Source of the DNA: Tritrichomonas musculus
Lineage: Eukaryota; Parabasalia; Tritrichomonadida; Tritrichomonadidae
Direction of reading: 5' to 3'
Assembly (NCBI GenBank): GCA_039105265.1
Contig: JAPFFF010000008.1
Span: forward strand, 5,394,001-5,458,000
DNA: 64,000 nucleotides
A program made the position numbers and the translations under genes. Every line of letters begins with the position of its first letter. The stretch's first letter is position 1. The notes below the pieces were generated by a model. It worked only from the letters and a program-made list of their open reading frames with translations, was not told where the DNA came from and did no database searches. Shown one piece after another: positions 47,184-57,500 of the stretch.

Positions 47184-48485
47184 ATGTTTTTACTTTTAAT
47201 CGACGTTATTGTATGTTTAAAACCAGTTATATTGCTTCCACCTTTATATGGAACAAACTTGCACGCAACTTATCATAATATAAGTCTTCCTTGGTATTGT
47301 CCAAAATCAATGAATGATAATCTAATATGGATTGATCCAAAATATCTTGTTCCTCCATTATATAATTGCATTTTAGATTTGCTACATGCATTTTACAACA
47401 ACGAGACCGATAAAGTTGAAAATCTTAAAGGAGTTGATATCTCAATTCATGATTATGGAGGTGATGAAAGTGTTTTATACGTTGATGGAGGTATTTTTGG
47501 TTTTCAATTTTTCGATACTTATGCTTCAATGATACAATATTTCAAATCACGTGGATATAAGGTTGGGCAAAATTTATTTATAGCACCTTATGATTGGAGA
47601 ATGGCTCCAGTAGTAATTGACAGTTTTTCATCTCAGATGAAGGAGCTAATTGAAAAAGCAGTAAAAATTAATGGTGAAAAAGTAACAATTATGGGATATT
47701 CATGTGGTGGATACACTCTACAACAATTTTTAACCAAAAAAATTACAGAAGAATGGAAACATAAATATATTGAAAAAATAGTTTTGACAGTTCCTTCTTT
47801 TGGTGGTTCGATGGATACATTTGAGGTTCTTTTTGATCATTATTCACCATTAATACCAATACATAATAGCAATATGAATACATTAATCCAAAGCCTTCCA
47901 TATGTTCATTCTCATCTTCTAAATGAAGAAGTTTATGCTGATATTCCAGTAGTTCGAGGACCAAATGGTGAAACTTATACTGCTAAAGATCTTCCAGACC
48001 TACTACTTAGCCATAATAAAATTGCTCAATCAAATTTGCATGTAATGCAAATGGGTTTAGAACTAACCAAAATGGGTCCAGCAGATATAAATATGCCGAC
48101 AGCAATTATTTATAATACAGGATATCCGACAAGATTTACAGTTAATTTCAAAAATGGTTGGGATCAAGAGCCATTTATTGAAACAGGAGAAGGTGATGGC
48201 ACAATACCGTCCAAAGCTGCTCAATGGGCCTGTGAAAATTGGGACCACAAACGTTATCCAAAATTATGTATCGATTTTGATAACCATGAAGAAAGATTTA
48301 GACATCAGCCAATGACTCGTAACCCATTTATTCATGAGTTTTTGTTTAATATGACGTCAAGAAGTGATTGGTTGAATTCAACAGGAAGAACTGATGTTCA
48401 TATGCCATACATTCAAATCAACAGTGATGACTCATATATGATTCGTGATGATATCCGTCCAATATCAATCAAACATTACAATTGA
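47184..48485 (+). CDS. LCAT/PDAT-family acyltransferase or phospholipase, secretory
   Basis: 433 residues from the ATG at 47184, which gives a good signal peptide (MFLLLIDVIVCLKPVILLPP). The ATG at 47082 would add 34 residues but lies upstream of the initiator motif. It belongs to the lecithin:cholesterol acyltransferase family of alpha/beta-hydrolases: the opening VILLPPLYGTNL, a lid region with conserved Trp and Cys, APYDWRM, the nucleophile elbow MGYSCGGYTLQQ (usually GHSMGG), and GEGDGTIPSKA with the catalytic Asp. A late His is in FRHQPM. Relatives move acyl chains between phospholipids and sterols or glycerides, or act as phospholipase A. It is probably in the secretory pathway or lysosome; the substrate is unknown. 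Confidence 0.88.
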   Translation: MFLLLIDVIVCLKPVILLPPLYGTNLHATYHNISLPWYCPKSMNDNLIWIDPKYLVPPLYNCILDLLHAFYNNETDKVENLKGVDISIHDYGGDESVLYVDGGIFGFQFFDTYASMIQYFKSRGYKVGQNLFIAPYDWRMAPVVIDSFSSQMKELIEKAVKINGEKVTIMGYSCGGYTLQQFLTKKITEEWKHKYIEKIVLTVPSFGGSMDTFEVLFDHYSPLIPIHNSNMNTLIQSLPYVHSHLLNEEVYADIPVVRGPNGETYTAKDLPDLLLSHNKIAQSNLHVMQMGLELTKMGPADINMPTAIIYNTGYPTRFTVNFKNGWDQEPFIETGEGDGTIPSKAAQWACENWDHKRYPKLCIDFDNHEERFRHQPMTRNPFIHEFLFNMTSRSDWLNSTGRTDVHMPYIQINSDDSYMIRDDIRPISIKHYN

Positions 48486-48833
48486 TATTAAAAAATATAT
48501 CTGTAATAATATATATAGATAAATAAAATAGATAAATATCTGATTTATATATTTTAGAAAAATGTATTTAAGTAATCATATACATTCTTTTAATTATAGC
48601 CAATAATTTAATATCAAAGTATTTAAATCGATTCACAAGATGTTAAGCTAACAGTCATTAAAAATCAGCGAAGCTGCCTTTAAATCCAATAATTCTAATA
48701 GATTTTAATTCATATGTATCTCATAATAAGGCATCGGTTCATGCTCAAAATTATTAAGGTACATCATTATATGGTAAAAAAGAGATTAAGATTAACGATA
48801 ATTTACAAAATTTAAAAAACAAAAATCTATAAT
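48486..48833. other. Convergent intergenic 348 bp, nothing recognised
   Basis: A+T-rich spacer between LCAT-like and CFAP57 3' ends. A slightly less A+T-rich patch at 48640-48690 has no open frame. Confidence 0.4.
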
Positions 48834-51800
48834 TTACAGAAATTGTTCAATAACAACAGGAATTCCGGATTTAGCTGTCCTTTTTATTCCTAGTTGTTGT
48901 CCCGGCTGACAAATTATATTAGATATATTTGCCGACTTAATCATTGATTTCATTTTAGTTTCAAGTGGTTTTGACTCACGTGCGCATTGTTTCATTAATG
49001 AGTTGATGCTTGTTTGTAAGAAACGAAGCTCAGATCTCAATTTTGAGTTTTCTTCTCTCAGTTTTTGCAGATCTGATATAAAATTCTCATTTCTACGAAT
49101 TTGCTTCAAATAAGTGTTTCCAGATGTTTCAGAATCATTTTCAACTTTAACTCTTAGATCAATTACTTTTTGTGCCAAAGAAACTTTTTGGCGATCAAAT
49201 TCATATAACGAATCTAGTAAAGCTTTATCTTCATTATCAACTTTTGTATCAGTAACAAATTCCTTGAACATTTTTACTAATTCATCACCCCAAAACTCTG
49301 GGTCAATTTCTGTGTAAACAGAATGAACTTTATTTTTGAAAAGATTAATTTTCATTTCACATTTCGTGATAGCATTTTCGGCTTTAATAATTTCGTTATA
49401 AAGACCGTTGATTTCAGCTTCCATTTTATCGAGTTTATCTTGATCTTTTTGTGTTGATTTTTTCATTGAACGAAGACTTATCTCGTTTTTATCAATTTTT
49501 TTTCGAAGAACTTCAATTTCTTTATTTTTAGGTTCAGTTTGTTTCTTCAATTCTTTTAGTCTAAAGTCCATAACATTTCTCCATTTTGTCAATTCGTCAT
49601 TTTTTGATTTAAATGCGAGCAGATTACTTGTTTGGCGTTCAACTCTTTCATTTCGAGCCATTAATTCATTTTTAAGAACAGTTATTTGTTCCGAACAAGT
49701 TTTTTGTTTTCTTAATAAAATTGCTCTTTCTTGAATAATTTTCTCTTTTTCTGCAAGAAGTCTATTTTTATGTTCAACTTGAGATTCATGCGTATCTTGA
49801 TCGCTTACGAGTTTTGTTCGTGCTCGTTCTATTTTACTGTTTAAATCAATAATGTTTTGTTCCAATTTTTGTCGATATTCTTCCATTTCCCTTTCATGCT
49901 CTTGGCGGAGAACGTTTATTTCCTCTACTTGAAGACGTTGAACTTGTTTATATTCACGTTCAGCTGATGTGTTATCTGTAGCTTGTAATTCAAGTTGAAT
50001 TTGGGCTTCTTCTTTATGATCAAGTAATTTCTTCTTATATTCTTCTGTCATTTGATGCAATTTTTTCTCAAATTCGCATTGAACACGGATTTTTTCTTTT
50101 ACTAATTCGCCGGACTTTTGGGTTTCTTCACTTAGCTTTTGTTCATATAATTCTTTCACTTTTCGTATTTTGGCGAAATGTTGAGAATCTGATTCTGCAA
50201 TCATTTCTGTTGCTTTTTTCTCTTGTTCTGTTTTCTGATTTACAAGTGCGTGTAGATGATTTTGTAGAGAGCAGAGTGTCATTTGCCATTGATTCTTAAT
50301 TTGGGCGATTTCATTGCTTTGCTTTTCTTTTAGCCTTGTCTGAGCACATTGATACTGAGAACGATGTAGATTCATCATTTCTCGTAATCTCGAAAGATTA
50401 TCTTTCTTTTCTTCAAAAGCATCACGCTCAATTAAAAAGTTTTGATCTTTGTGTTGATATGCCATTGAAACAGGTGCAGCAATGACAATTTGATGAGGTT
50501 GAACAATATTAAATATAAAAACAGAAGAATCTTCTGAACCAGAAATAAGAGTTTGGCCATCAGTAGAAGAAACAATGCAATGGACAGCTTGTGTATGGAC
50601 TGATACTTCGACTCCAATGTGAAAAGGGTTTTCTTCACCTGATGGTAATAATGGATATGGAATCACTAGCAAGTTTCCTCGAGTATCACCGCTAATCATT
50701 GAAAAACTCACTGGCATGTCTATTGCAGTAATTATTCTACGTTGGTTTGGCATTCTTTCACATTGAAGTTCCATATCGTAAATTGTACTATTAGCAGTTG
50801 CCACAAGAACGTTGTAATTAGTATTAGTAATAGAGCTTCCTTCATTTTCAATACTATCGTGGACTGTTGTTGATGATTCTGTCAATAAAGCGCTTAAACA
50901 TTGAGTTGGAAGAGAAACTTGAGTTTCACGGTCCCATGTTTTAGCCGACCATTTATAAACATTTCCATCAATTCCTGACGAAATGAAAAACGAATCATTT
51001 GGCGCCCAAGTAATTGACTTTATTGTCAAATTATGACCACGAAGAGAAGTGACCACTTTGGCATTATATGTTGATATAACTTTTATAATTAAAGAGCCAG
51101 CGGCAAGAAGATGGCCACCATTTGAAAATGAGACACAGGTACAACTAAAAGAGTCCCATTTAGTTCTTAAAACAAGAGAATCAAAAGTTAATGAATATAG
51201 TAAAAGTTTCTCAGAAGTTCCAACTGCTAAAAGATCGCCACTTGGATGGAATGAGCAACTGTTTACTGGTTCTGGCAACTTTTCAGAAGCAATGACTGTT
51301 TTTTTAGCAAGATTCCAAACAAGTAAGGTTCTATCTTGTCCTCCGCATGTTGCAAGAAGTGGTTTTCGTGGACAAGTAGCAACTGCAACAATTGGGCCAA
51401 TATGATATCTGATTGGAAGAGGTGTGAAAAGCCCAATAAACTGTTGCATTTCTTTAGCATTAACTATGCTACTTTGTAAATCCATATCAAGTTCTGCTTG
51501 GGTCTCCATAAAACTATTAAGTTCAGCTTCTTGTTCTTGTTCAAGTTCCTTTGATTCATTTTCTTTTGTTTCATTGTTTTGTTTAATGATTTTCATTGCA
51601 ACATTAATATCCAGAAGACCTGAATAAGAATTGTCATATAAAACAACGGCAAGATCTCCATCAGGAGATGGCGAAAAATCATTAATCGTAGAAATACTTA
51701 AATCAATTAATCCTACATATGCGAGATATGGTGGATCTGGATTAGCTTTATACATGTGAATATTACTCCCTGATATAATAAATACATAGTTTCGTACTGA

Positions 51801-52544
51801 TCGCAAAAAATCAATATTTTCTTTTTGTAGAGGTTGAATAGTTTCAACAATAGTATCATTCATTATTATATATAAAAATGTTTGAAATGATGCAAGAAGG
51901 AGTCCATTAACAGACGGAACAAAAACATACTTTTCAAAGGTTTGATCTGTTTCAATTTCTTTCATAGTTTTATCAATTGTATTAATTAAAATTGATCGAA
52001 TACCTGGTGAACCAAAAATAACAAGTCGATAGTGATTTTGAGGATCAAAACATATGGATGTCGTTGTGTTAGAAACTGGAATAATTGTAAGAGGAGGCAC
52101 TTGCCTGCCCATTTTCCATAAAAAAATTCGACAGTTTTGGGATCCAATTCCAAGCGCAGCAATGAATGATCCATCACTTGATAATGTCAAAGAAACAAAT
52201 TTTTCGACTTCATCATGTCTTAAATGTACGTGTGCAACTTGCGTTTCAGAATCATAAATTGAAAGTATTGCATGGTTTGGGCGATATACTTCTGATATAG
52301 CAATAAATTGCCCATTGCTAGTAACAGCTAGATCGCATATCTCTATGACTTCAGTGCAATTTTTTCCAAATCTTTCGGAAAAAAGAAATTGAAGTTGATT
52401 AGTTTCTAGTTGATATTCGCGTATATGCTGACCAACTGGATAAAAAAATTGGCGTGATCCATTCCAATGAATTGTATTGTTTTTTAAAATGGTAATTCCG
52501 AGCGCTGAAACCGGTTCAAGCCTGATTCCAGTGTAATTCGTCAT
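48834..52544 (-). CDS. CFAP57: CFAP57 (WDR65)-like axonemal protein
   Basis: 1236 residues. The first ~690 residues form two WD40 propellers (blades such as ILSIYDSE, RIFLWKMG, RTLLVWNL, KLLLYSLT, GNVYKWSA and SVFIFNIV), and residues about 700-1190 are a long coiled coil (MAYQHKDQNFLIERDAFEEK, then Glu/Lys/Arg heptads). This order and length match CFAP57, which in Chlamydomonas and vertebrates helps assemble a subset of inner dynein arms (forms g and d). The short basic C-terminus ends IKRTAKSGIPVVIEQFL. With CFAP100, this is the second inner-arm-related gene in the window. Confidence 0.88.
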   Translation of the reverse strand: MTNYTGIRLEPVSALGITILKNNTIHWNGSRQFFYPVGQHIREYQLETNQLQFLFSERFGKNCTEVIEICDLAVTSNGQFIAISEVYRPNHAILSIYDSETQVAHVHLRHDEVEKFVSLTLSSDGSFIAALGIGSQNCRIFLWKMGRQVPPLTIIPVSNTTTSICFDPQNHYRLVIFGSPGIRSILINTIDKTMKEIETDQTFEKYVFVPSVNGLLLASFQTFLYIIMNDTIVETIQPLQKENIDFLRSVRNYVFIISGSNIHMYKANPDPPYLAYVGLIDLSISTINDFSPSPDGDLAVVLYDNSYSGLLDINVAMKIIKQNNETKENESKELEQEQEAELNSFMETQAELDMDLQSSIVNAKEMQQFIGLFTPLPIRYHIGPIVAVATCPRKPLLATCGGQDRTLLVWNLAKKTVIASEKLPEPVNSCSFHPSGDLLAVGTSEKLLLYSLTFDSLVLRTKWDSFSCTCVSFSNGGHLLAAGSLIIKVISTYNAKVVTSLRGHNLTIKSITWAPNDSFFISSGIDGNVYKWSAKTWDRETQVSLPTQCLSALLTESSTTVHDSIENEGSSITNTNYNVLVATANSTIYDMELQCERMPNQRRIITAIDMPVSFSMISGDTRGNLLVIPYPLLPSGEENPFHIGVEVSVHTQAVHCIVSSTDGQTLISGSEDSSVFIFNIVQPHQIVIAAPVSMAYQHKDQNFLIERDAFEEKKDNLSRLREMMNLHRSQYQCAQTRLKEKQSNEIAQIKNQWQMTLCSLQNHLHALVNQKTEQEKKATEMIAESDSQHFAKIRKVKELYEQKLSEETQKSGELVKEKIRVQCEFEKKLHQMTEEYKKKLLDHKEEAQIQLELQATDNTSAEREYKQVQRLQVEEINVLRQEHEREMEEYRQKLEQNIIDLNSKIERARTKLVSDQDTHESQVEHKNRLLAEKEKIIQERAILLRKQKTCSEQITVLKNELMARNERVERQTSNLLAFKSKNDELTKWRNVMDFRLKELKKQTEPKNKEIEVLRKKIDKNEISLRSMKKSTQKDQDKLDKMEAEINGLYNEIIKAENAITKCEMKINLFKNKVHSVYTEIDPEFWGDELVKMFKEFVTDTKVDNEDKALLDSLYEFDRQKVSLAQKVIDLRVKVENDSETSGNTYLKQIRRNENFISDLQKLREENSKLRSELRFLQTSINSLMKQCARESKPLETKMKSMIKSANISNIICQPGQQLGIKRTAKSGIPVVIEQFL

Positions 52545-52745
52545 TTGATTGATAAAATCAAACGATTAAAAAATATTGAATTCTTGTATAAAATTTCTTT
52601 TCAATTTTGTACGTTTATTTTTATTTATCAATTGTATTTCATTCATATCTTTTTAAATAAAAATAAATTTTAGAATTTTATTTCAAATATCTATCAATAA
52701 TTTATTTATATAAATATTATTTTAAAATCAAATAAAATTTCAATT

Positions 52746-52765
52746 AAAAAAAAAAAAAAAAAAAA
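52746..52765. repeat. A20 run at the MITE insertion point
   Basis: Twenty A residues directly left of the MITE; eight A residues (53305-53312) follow its right end, so the element sits within an A-run and its target duplication cannot be read exactly. Confidence 0.7.
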
Positions 52766-53304
52766 GGCTACAAAAAAATTGCATTCAAAAAAGCCCCCAC
52801 TTTTTGAGAGAGTAGAAATTTCCTAAAAAATAGAGAGAATGATAATAAAGAAAAATTAATAAATAATATTTATAATAAAAAAGATAAATAAAAGCTAAAA
52901 ATAAGAAAACTGAGTATATGTGTAAAAATTTTAGAAATATCGAATGATAATTAAGAAAATTGATAAAATTAAGAATCCTCGCTACGCTGCGGTTTGTAGA
53001 ATCAACGCATAATGGGGGCTACGCCCCCATTCGTCCAATATTTTTGCGGAGCCTCAGCTCCGCAAAAATATTGGTCGCTCCCTTTCGGGCCAGGCCCCCC
53101 CTAGCCCCCCAAGGGGGGAAGCCCTCCGGGTGTCAGCCCTTCGTTCGCTCGAGTTTTGGTTCCTTGTTGTGTTCTGGAAATGAAATAGCTCTTTTTTACT
53201 TCTAAAAATTTTTATCTTCTTGAGCCAAACCGTTTTATTTTTACTTATTTGGACATATTCCCAGAAAAAGTGGGGGCTTTTTTGAATGAATCTTTTTTTT
53301 AGCC
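52766..53304. mobile_element. GC-rich, hairpin-bearing MITE-like element, 539 bp
   Basis: The ends form an imperfect inverted repeat of about 45 bp: GGCTA(C/A)AAAAAAA, a short variable spacer, then a perfect core CATTCAAAAAAGCCCCCAC continuing to CTTTTT (left to about 52805, right from about 53262). The centre (about 52978-53160) is strongly GC-rich in an otherwise A+T-rich region and holds several hairpins. No open frame of significance. The superfamily is not clear; an 8-9 bp A-only duplication is possible. It looks like a foreign-composition non-autonomous element. Confidence 0.7.
53012..53074. repeat. Two perfect hairpins in the MITE core
   Basis: ATGGGGGC-TAC-GCCCCCAT (53012-53030) has an 8-bp stem with a 3-nt loop. 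Five bases later, CCAATATTTTTGCGGAGC (53035-53052) pairs perfectly with 53057-53074 over 18 bp around the loop CTCA. A further GC hairpin CCCCCCAAGGGGGG lies near 53105-53118. Confidence 0.9.
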
Positions 53305-53725
53305 AAAAAAAATTCAATTGTCAATTGATAATTGATATAAAATTGGTGTTGAAATGTATGGATGAATCAATATCGAACGAAAACCAGAATCTTTTTGTTT
53401 TTGAATTTAAAATTGTAGTAAAATAAATTTTCAAAATCGCAAAAAATTAAAATACAAGAATGCCATAAATATCATAGAATTTTTGATTTATTTTATTTCA
53501 ATTTTCTTAACGTATAAATAATGATCCTTTTTGTACAAAATCTACATATTTGCTTAGATAAATCTCCAAAAAAGATTTTAATTAATAATTATTGATTATT
53601 TAATAAATGCTAAAATTCAGAAAAAAAATAGTCGGATATTCATAAAATTTTATAAAAATTTTTGGAAAGTGAAATGATTTAACTTCCTTTTTATTTTAGG
53701 CAGATCAATTATATCATTTTATAAA
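53305..53725. other. Intergenic 421 bp, nothing recognised
   Basis: A+T-rich stretch between the MITE and the Cys-rich gene, with no open frame apart from the initiator at its right end. Confidence 0.4.
53714..53718 (+). promoter_or_regulatory. Initiator (Inr) of the Cys-rich gene
   Basis: TCATT with +1 at A53716, 10 nt before the ATG at 53726. Confidence 0.65.
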
Positions 53726-54316
53726 ATGAAGAATCAATGTTGTAATCTCAACTCATGTATTTGTAAATGTGGTGGTATATCATGCAGAAATATTCATATT
53801 CGTCATCTTTCAAATTCAAATGGAAATGATCATTTTATTTATTCAGCATTACACCATGAATCGCTTCGCGTTAAAAATACCAAATCCATAACTGTTGATA
53901 AATGTTGTGGCAACTGTTTGCACTTTCATTGCTCTAAATGTCAAGAGCAATTTACTATTTCAAAATGTAAAAATTCAAAATCGCGATTCATTTTTGGATT
54001 TAGTTCAGATTGTTTAACTCATCTTGAACCAACCAAATTCAACGAAATTGTTATTATTCCAGAATTTCCAATTGCACTCAGATCGTTTGTATCGTTATCA
54101 GAAAACAATGATAATGAAAGCACCAGTAACGTTAAAATTCCTACCGATTCAAATGATTTTTCATTTGATAATCATGAAAACAGCCAAAATGACGAAATAT
54201 TATCCTACGATTCAGACGAAGAAGTTATGTTTGGAACAACTCAAACAGATTTTATTATTGGGAAATACATTGAGCCATCTATTTCCTCATTCGGCCAAAG
54301 TTCATCAGCAAATTAA
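53726..54316 (+). CDS. Cys-rich protein, probably metal-binding, unassigned
   Basis: 196 residues, not recognised. The N-terminal 90 residues hold closely spaced cysteines: CCNLNSCICKCGGISC, then CCGNCLHFHCSKC with a later Cys, a spacing suited to binding two or more zinc ions. The second half is acidic and Ser/Asn-rich (SYDSDEEVMFG) and likely disordered. A well-placed initiator 10 nt upstream and codon use like its neighbours support a real gene. It could be a zinc-finger adaptor, but no named family is evident. Confidence 0.7.
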   Translation: MKNQCCNLNSCICKCGGISCRNIHIRHLSNSNGNDHFIYSALHHESLRVKNTKSITVDKCCGNCLHFHCSKCQEQFTISKCKNSKSRFIFGFSSDCLTHLEPTKFNEIVIIPEFPIALRSFVSLSENNDNESTSNVKIPTDSNDFSFDNHENSQNDEILSYDSDEEVMFGTTQTDFIIGKYIEPSISSFGQSSSAN

Positions 54317-54542
54317 TTTTTGGCTCTCACCCGTGTTTTGTTAATATTTTTGTTATCTTTTTATATTTTCGTGGTTTTTTATTTTATAAAATATCTGTTT
54401 AGGACTTTTTTTCTTTTTGTTGTGATTTAAATAATGTAATATTATATATATTAAAAATATTTTAAGTGGCCAAATATGATTACAATTTTATATAAACGTA
54501 TTTTTATTGTATGCAAAATCATCGGTTTGTTCGTTATTATCA

Positions 54543-57500
54543 ATGTCTGATAATTGGGATTTCTCTTCTCTTCTTTCATCCTGGACGGAGAAATCTACAA
54601 ATGATCTTGAACAAGATAATGGTAATAATGATGAATTTGCTGATATCCAAGAACAAATGAAGAAAGAACTTGATGAGATTCAATCTCAATTAGTTCTTGT
54701 TAGATCAAATGACCCAACTGTTTTAAATGAATTAAATTTGCTTTCTCCTCCTAAGTTGCAAACACAACAATTTGCCACAGAACAGTTTGAAACTCAGAAT
54801 CAAATTCCAAATCAAACGCCTTCAAGATCATCAACTTCATTGGCTTCAATTTCAAATAAAAACAAAAATAGTATTTCAAATAAAAGTTTATCTAATTCAA
54901 AATTGCCTCCTCTGACAAAATCATCTCTTGGACCTTTACCAAAACCAAAAGAAGCAATGCTTATGAAACCCAAGCGCACAATTGTTCAAAAAATTATTCC
55001 AAAGCCAGAAAGAATTTTCAAAGCCACTCCAACTGAACTTCGTGTTGTTAATTTTACATTATCTAAAGAATATGTTCTTAAATTTACACTTCAAAACGTA
55101 TCATCTCGCACGCATGGATTTCAAGTTAATGGGCCTAAAGATCCTGCTTTTAGATTCAAAATTCTGGAAAATATTAATAATTCACAAGTTAGGCCAGGTC
55201 TTCACTTAACTTTCGAAGTTACATTTATACCAACTGAGCCACGAGATTATGAAGGATCAATAATAATTCATCCTGGTCCAGATGATCCATCTACAGTCAT
55301 TCCAATACGATGTTACCGCGATCCTCCACAATTAGTATTAAATGATATTGTCGATCTTCAAGCAACATTAGTTCATTCATCGATATCTGGTTCCTTTACA
55401 ATTACAAATCGTGGTGGAGTTGCCAGCTTCTCTATCACATCAGCACATGGTCGAGATGATTCATCATCATATATTGATGGACCGTTTACATTAATTCCTT
55501 CCCAATTTCAATTAGACAGAGGACAATCAATTGATGTCAAAGTCAAATTCAAGCCAACAACTGCAGGTATGCAAAAAGCATCATTCGAAATTAATGCACA
55601 GTTCTTTCCTCAGAAATTTTACTTCATTACGCAAGGACTCGCTGCTGTTCCTCGTTTACGTTTCAAAATTTGTGATGATGATCGTTTATTTTTACCATTT
55701 CTACCATCAGATGCCAATACTACCAGATCGATTGAAATCTACAATGATTCAGACGTTTCATATCCATTCTACCTTCAAATTGTCAGACCAAAAGACTCCA
55801 CAAAAAGTGAACTCAAAGTTCTATTTCCAGATACCAAAACTGATTCGATCAAGTCATCATCGCCGCCGTTTATTGTCAAGCCTGTTTCAGGTTTCATTGG
55901 AGCTCGTGACACAATTTCTCTAAATGTCACCTTTTCTCCGAAAATGTTTGCCTTCTATCGTGCTAATTTAGTCTTATTTGCAAACAGGATTCCAGACGAG
56001 TCAGGAACTCTTGGGTCCCGTAAAATGTTGACAATTTCTACAGAAGCAACGGCAGGACCGCCTCAACTTTCCATTCAGCCGCCTCTTGTTCTATATAAAG
56101 ATATTGTTCCTCGTGTATCGAATACGCAAGTTGTTGAAGTTTTAAATGAATCGAATTTGAACATCAAGCTTCAATGGAGAAAGTCAGAAGTAATTTCACC
56201 TTCGCCCGTTATTTTTGAAGTTAATCCAAAACAAAGAAAAAGTGTCGAGCTTTGTTTCCTCTTTTCAAAATGCATTGCTTCTCTTCTTTCTAATTCAACG
56301 ATGAATAATTCATCAATCTTTCAGAATAATCCAAAAATAGATGAGAAAAGACAATGTTTTTCAAATGAAATTTCATTCAGAAAAAATAACGATGAAAATC
56401 GTATCAATTCTCAACCTTCTTCTCAAAATTATGCAATCAATTTTTCACCACTTTCTAAGAAATCTAGCAGAGTTAATCAAAAAGAAGATGAATCTATAGC
56501 ACCACAAGAAACAGTAGCAAACAATAATAATGACGATGATAATGATAATACAAAAGTTCATTTTGATGATAAGATTAAGCCTAATATTGTTGCTTCTAAA
56601 CTGAAAAAATCATTATCATATAAAGAATCTCATGCTGCAATTGCTCCATCTCCTGTTTCTACACCTGCACATGAAGATCAAGTTGGAAGAAATGTTTCAC
56701 ACCTTGTTGATTCAATGTCAATTAATGTCAACGAAATCAATCAAATGTCATTCACTTTTTCAGCTAATATTATGAAGCCAAATTTGATAGTTGAGCCTCC
56801 TGTTTTAGAATTTGGATGCGTTTTAATAGGTCAAAAAGGAATTCAAAATATACGTTTAATCAATCCAACTGAATGTCCAATTGGATATAAAATAACATAT
56901 CCTCAAACAGCTGAATGGAATATTGAAAATAATTCTGGTGTTATTGAATCTTCTTTAGATTTAGCTGTTGAACTCAAATTTGACAAACAAACAACATTAG
57001 CAGAAATTATAACAATTAACTCTTTTTGGATTGGTGAAAATGGTGAGCAAATTGAATCTCTTCCAACAAGTACGTATGATATTCCAGTTTATGCTGTTTT
57101 TGATAAGCCATTCCTTTCAATCGAAAAAAGAGTTATTGATATTGGTGATATTTATCCCACACTTGAATACAAATCGAGAATGAAAATCAAACTCTTAAAT
57201 ACATTTCCTACAGATTTCTCATTTGATAATTATTCTAACGTTGTCTGTCTAACAACCAGACCTTTATCAGCTCCCAAAGAAAAAGAAGCCAAAGAAGAAA
57301 ATATAGTATTATCCAACCGAGAATCTGCGCCAGTTACAATCAGATCAAAATCGCAAGCATCCAAGAAAACAAAGACTGCCAAAAACTCACAAAGGCCTTC
57401 AACTGTCACTTTAGCGAAACATTCTGACAGAATTCCTCCAATTGCTGAAAACAATGATGATGATATTATTGTTGACAACCAAAATGATGATGATAATAAT

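Noticed and set aside
52960-53317. Short frames on both strands across the GC-rich MITE core
   Set aside because: They cover hairpins and stop at the inverted ends; GC-rich DNA simply has fewer stops.
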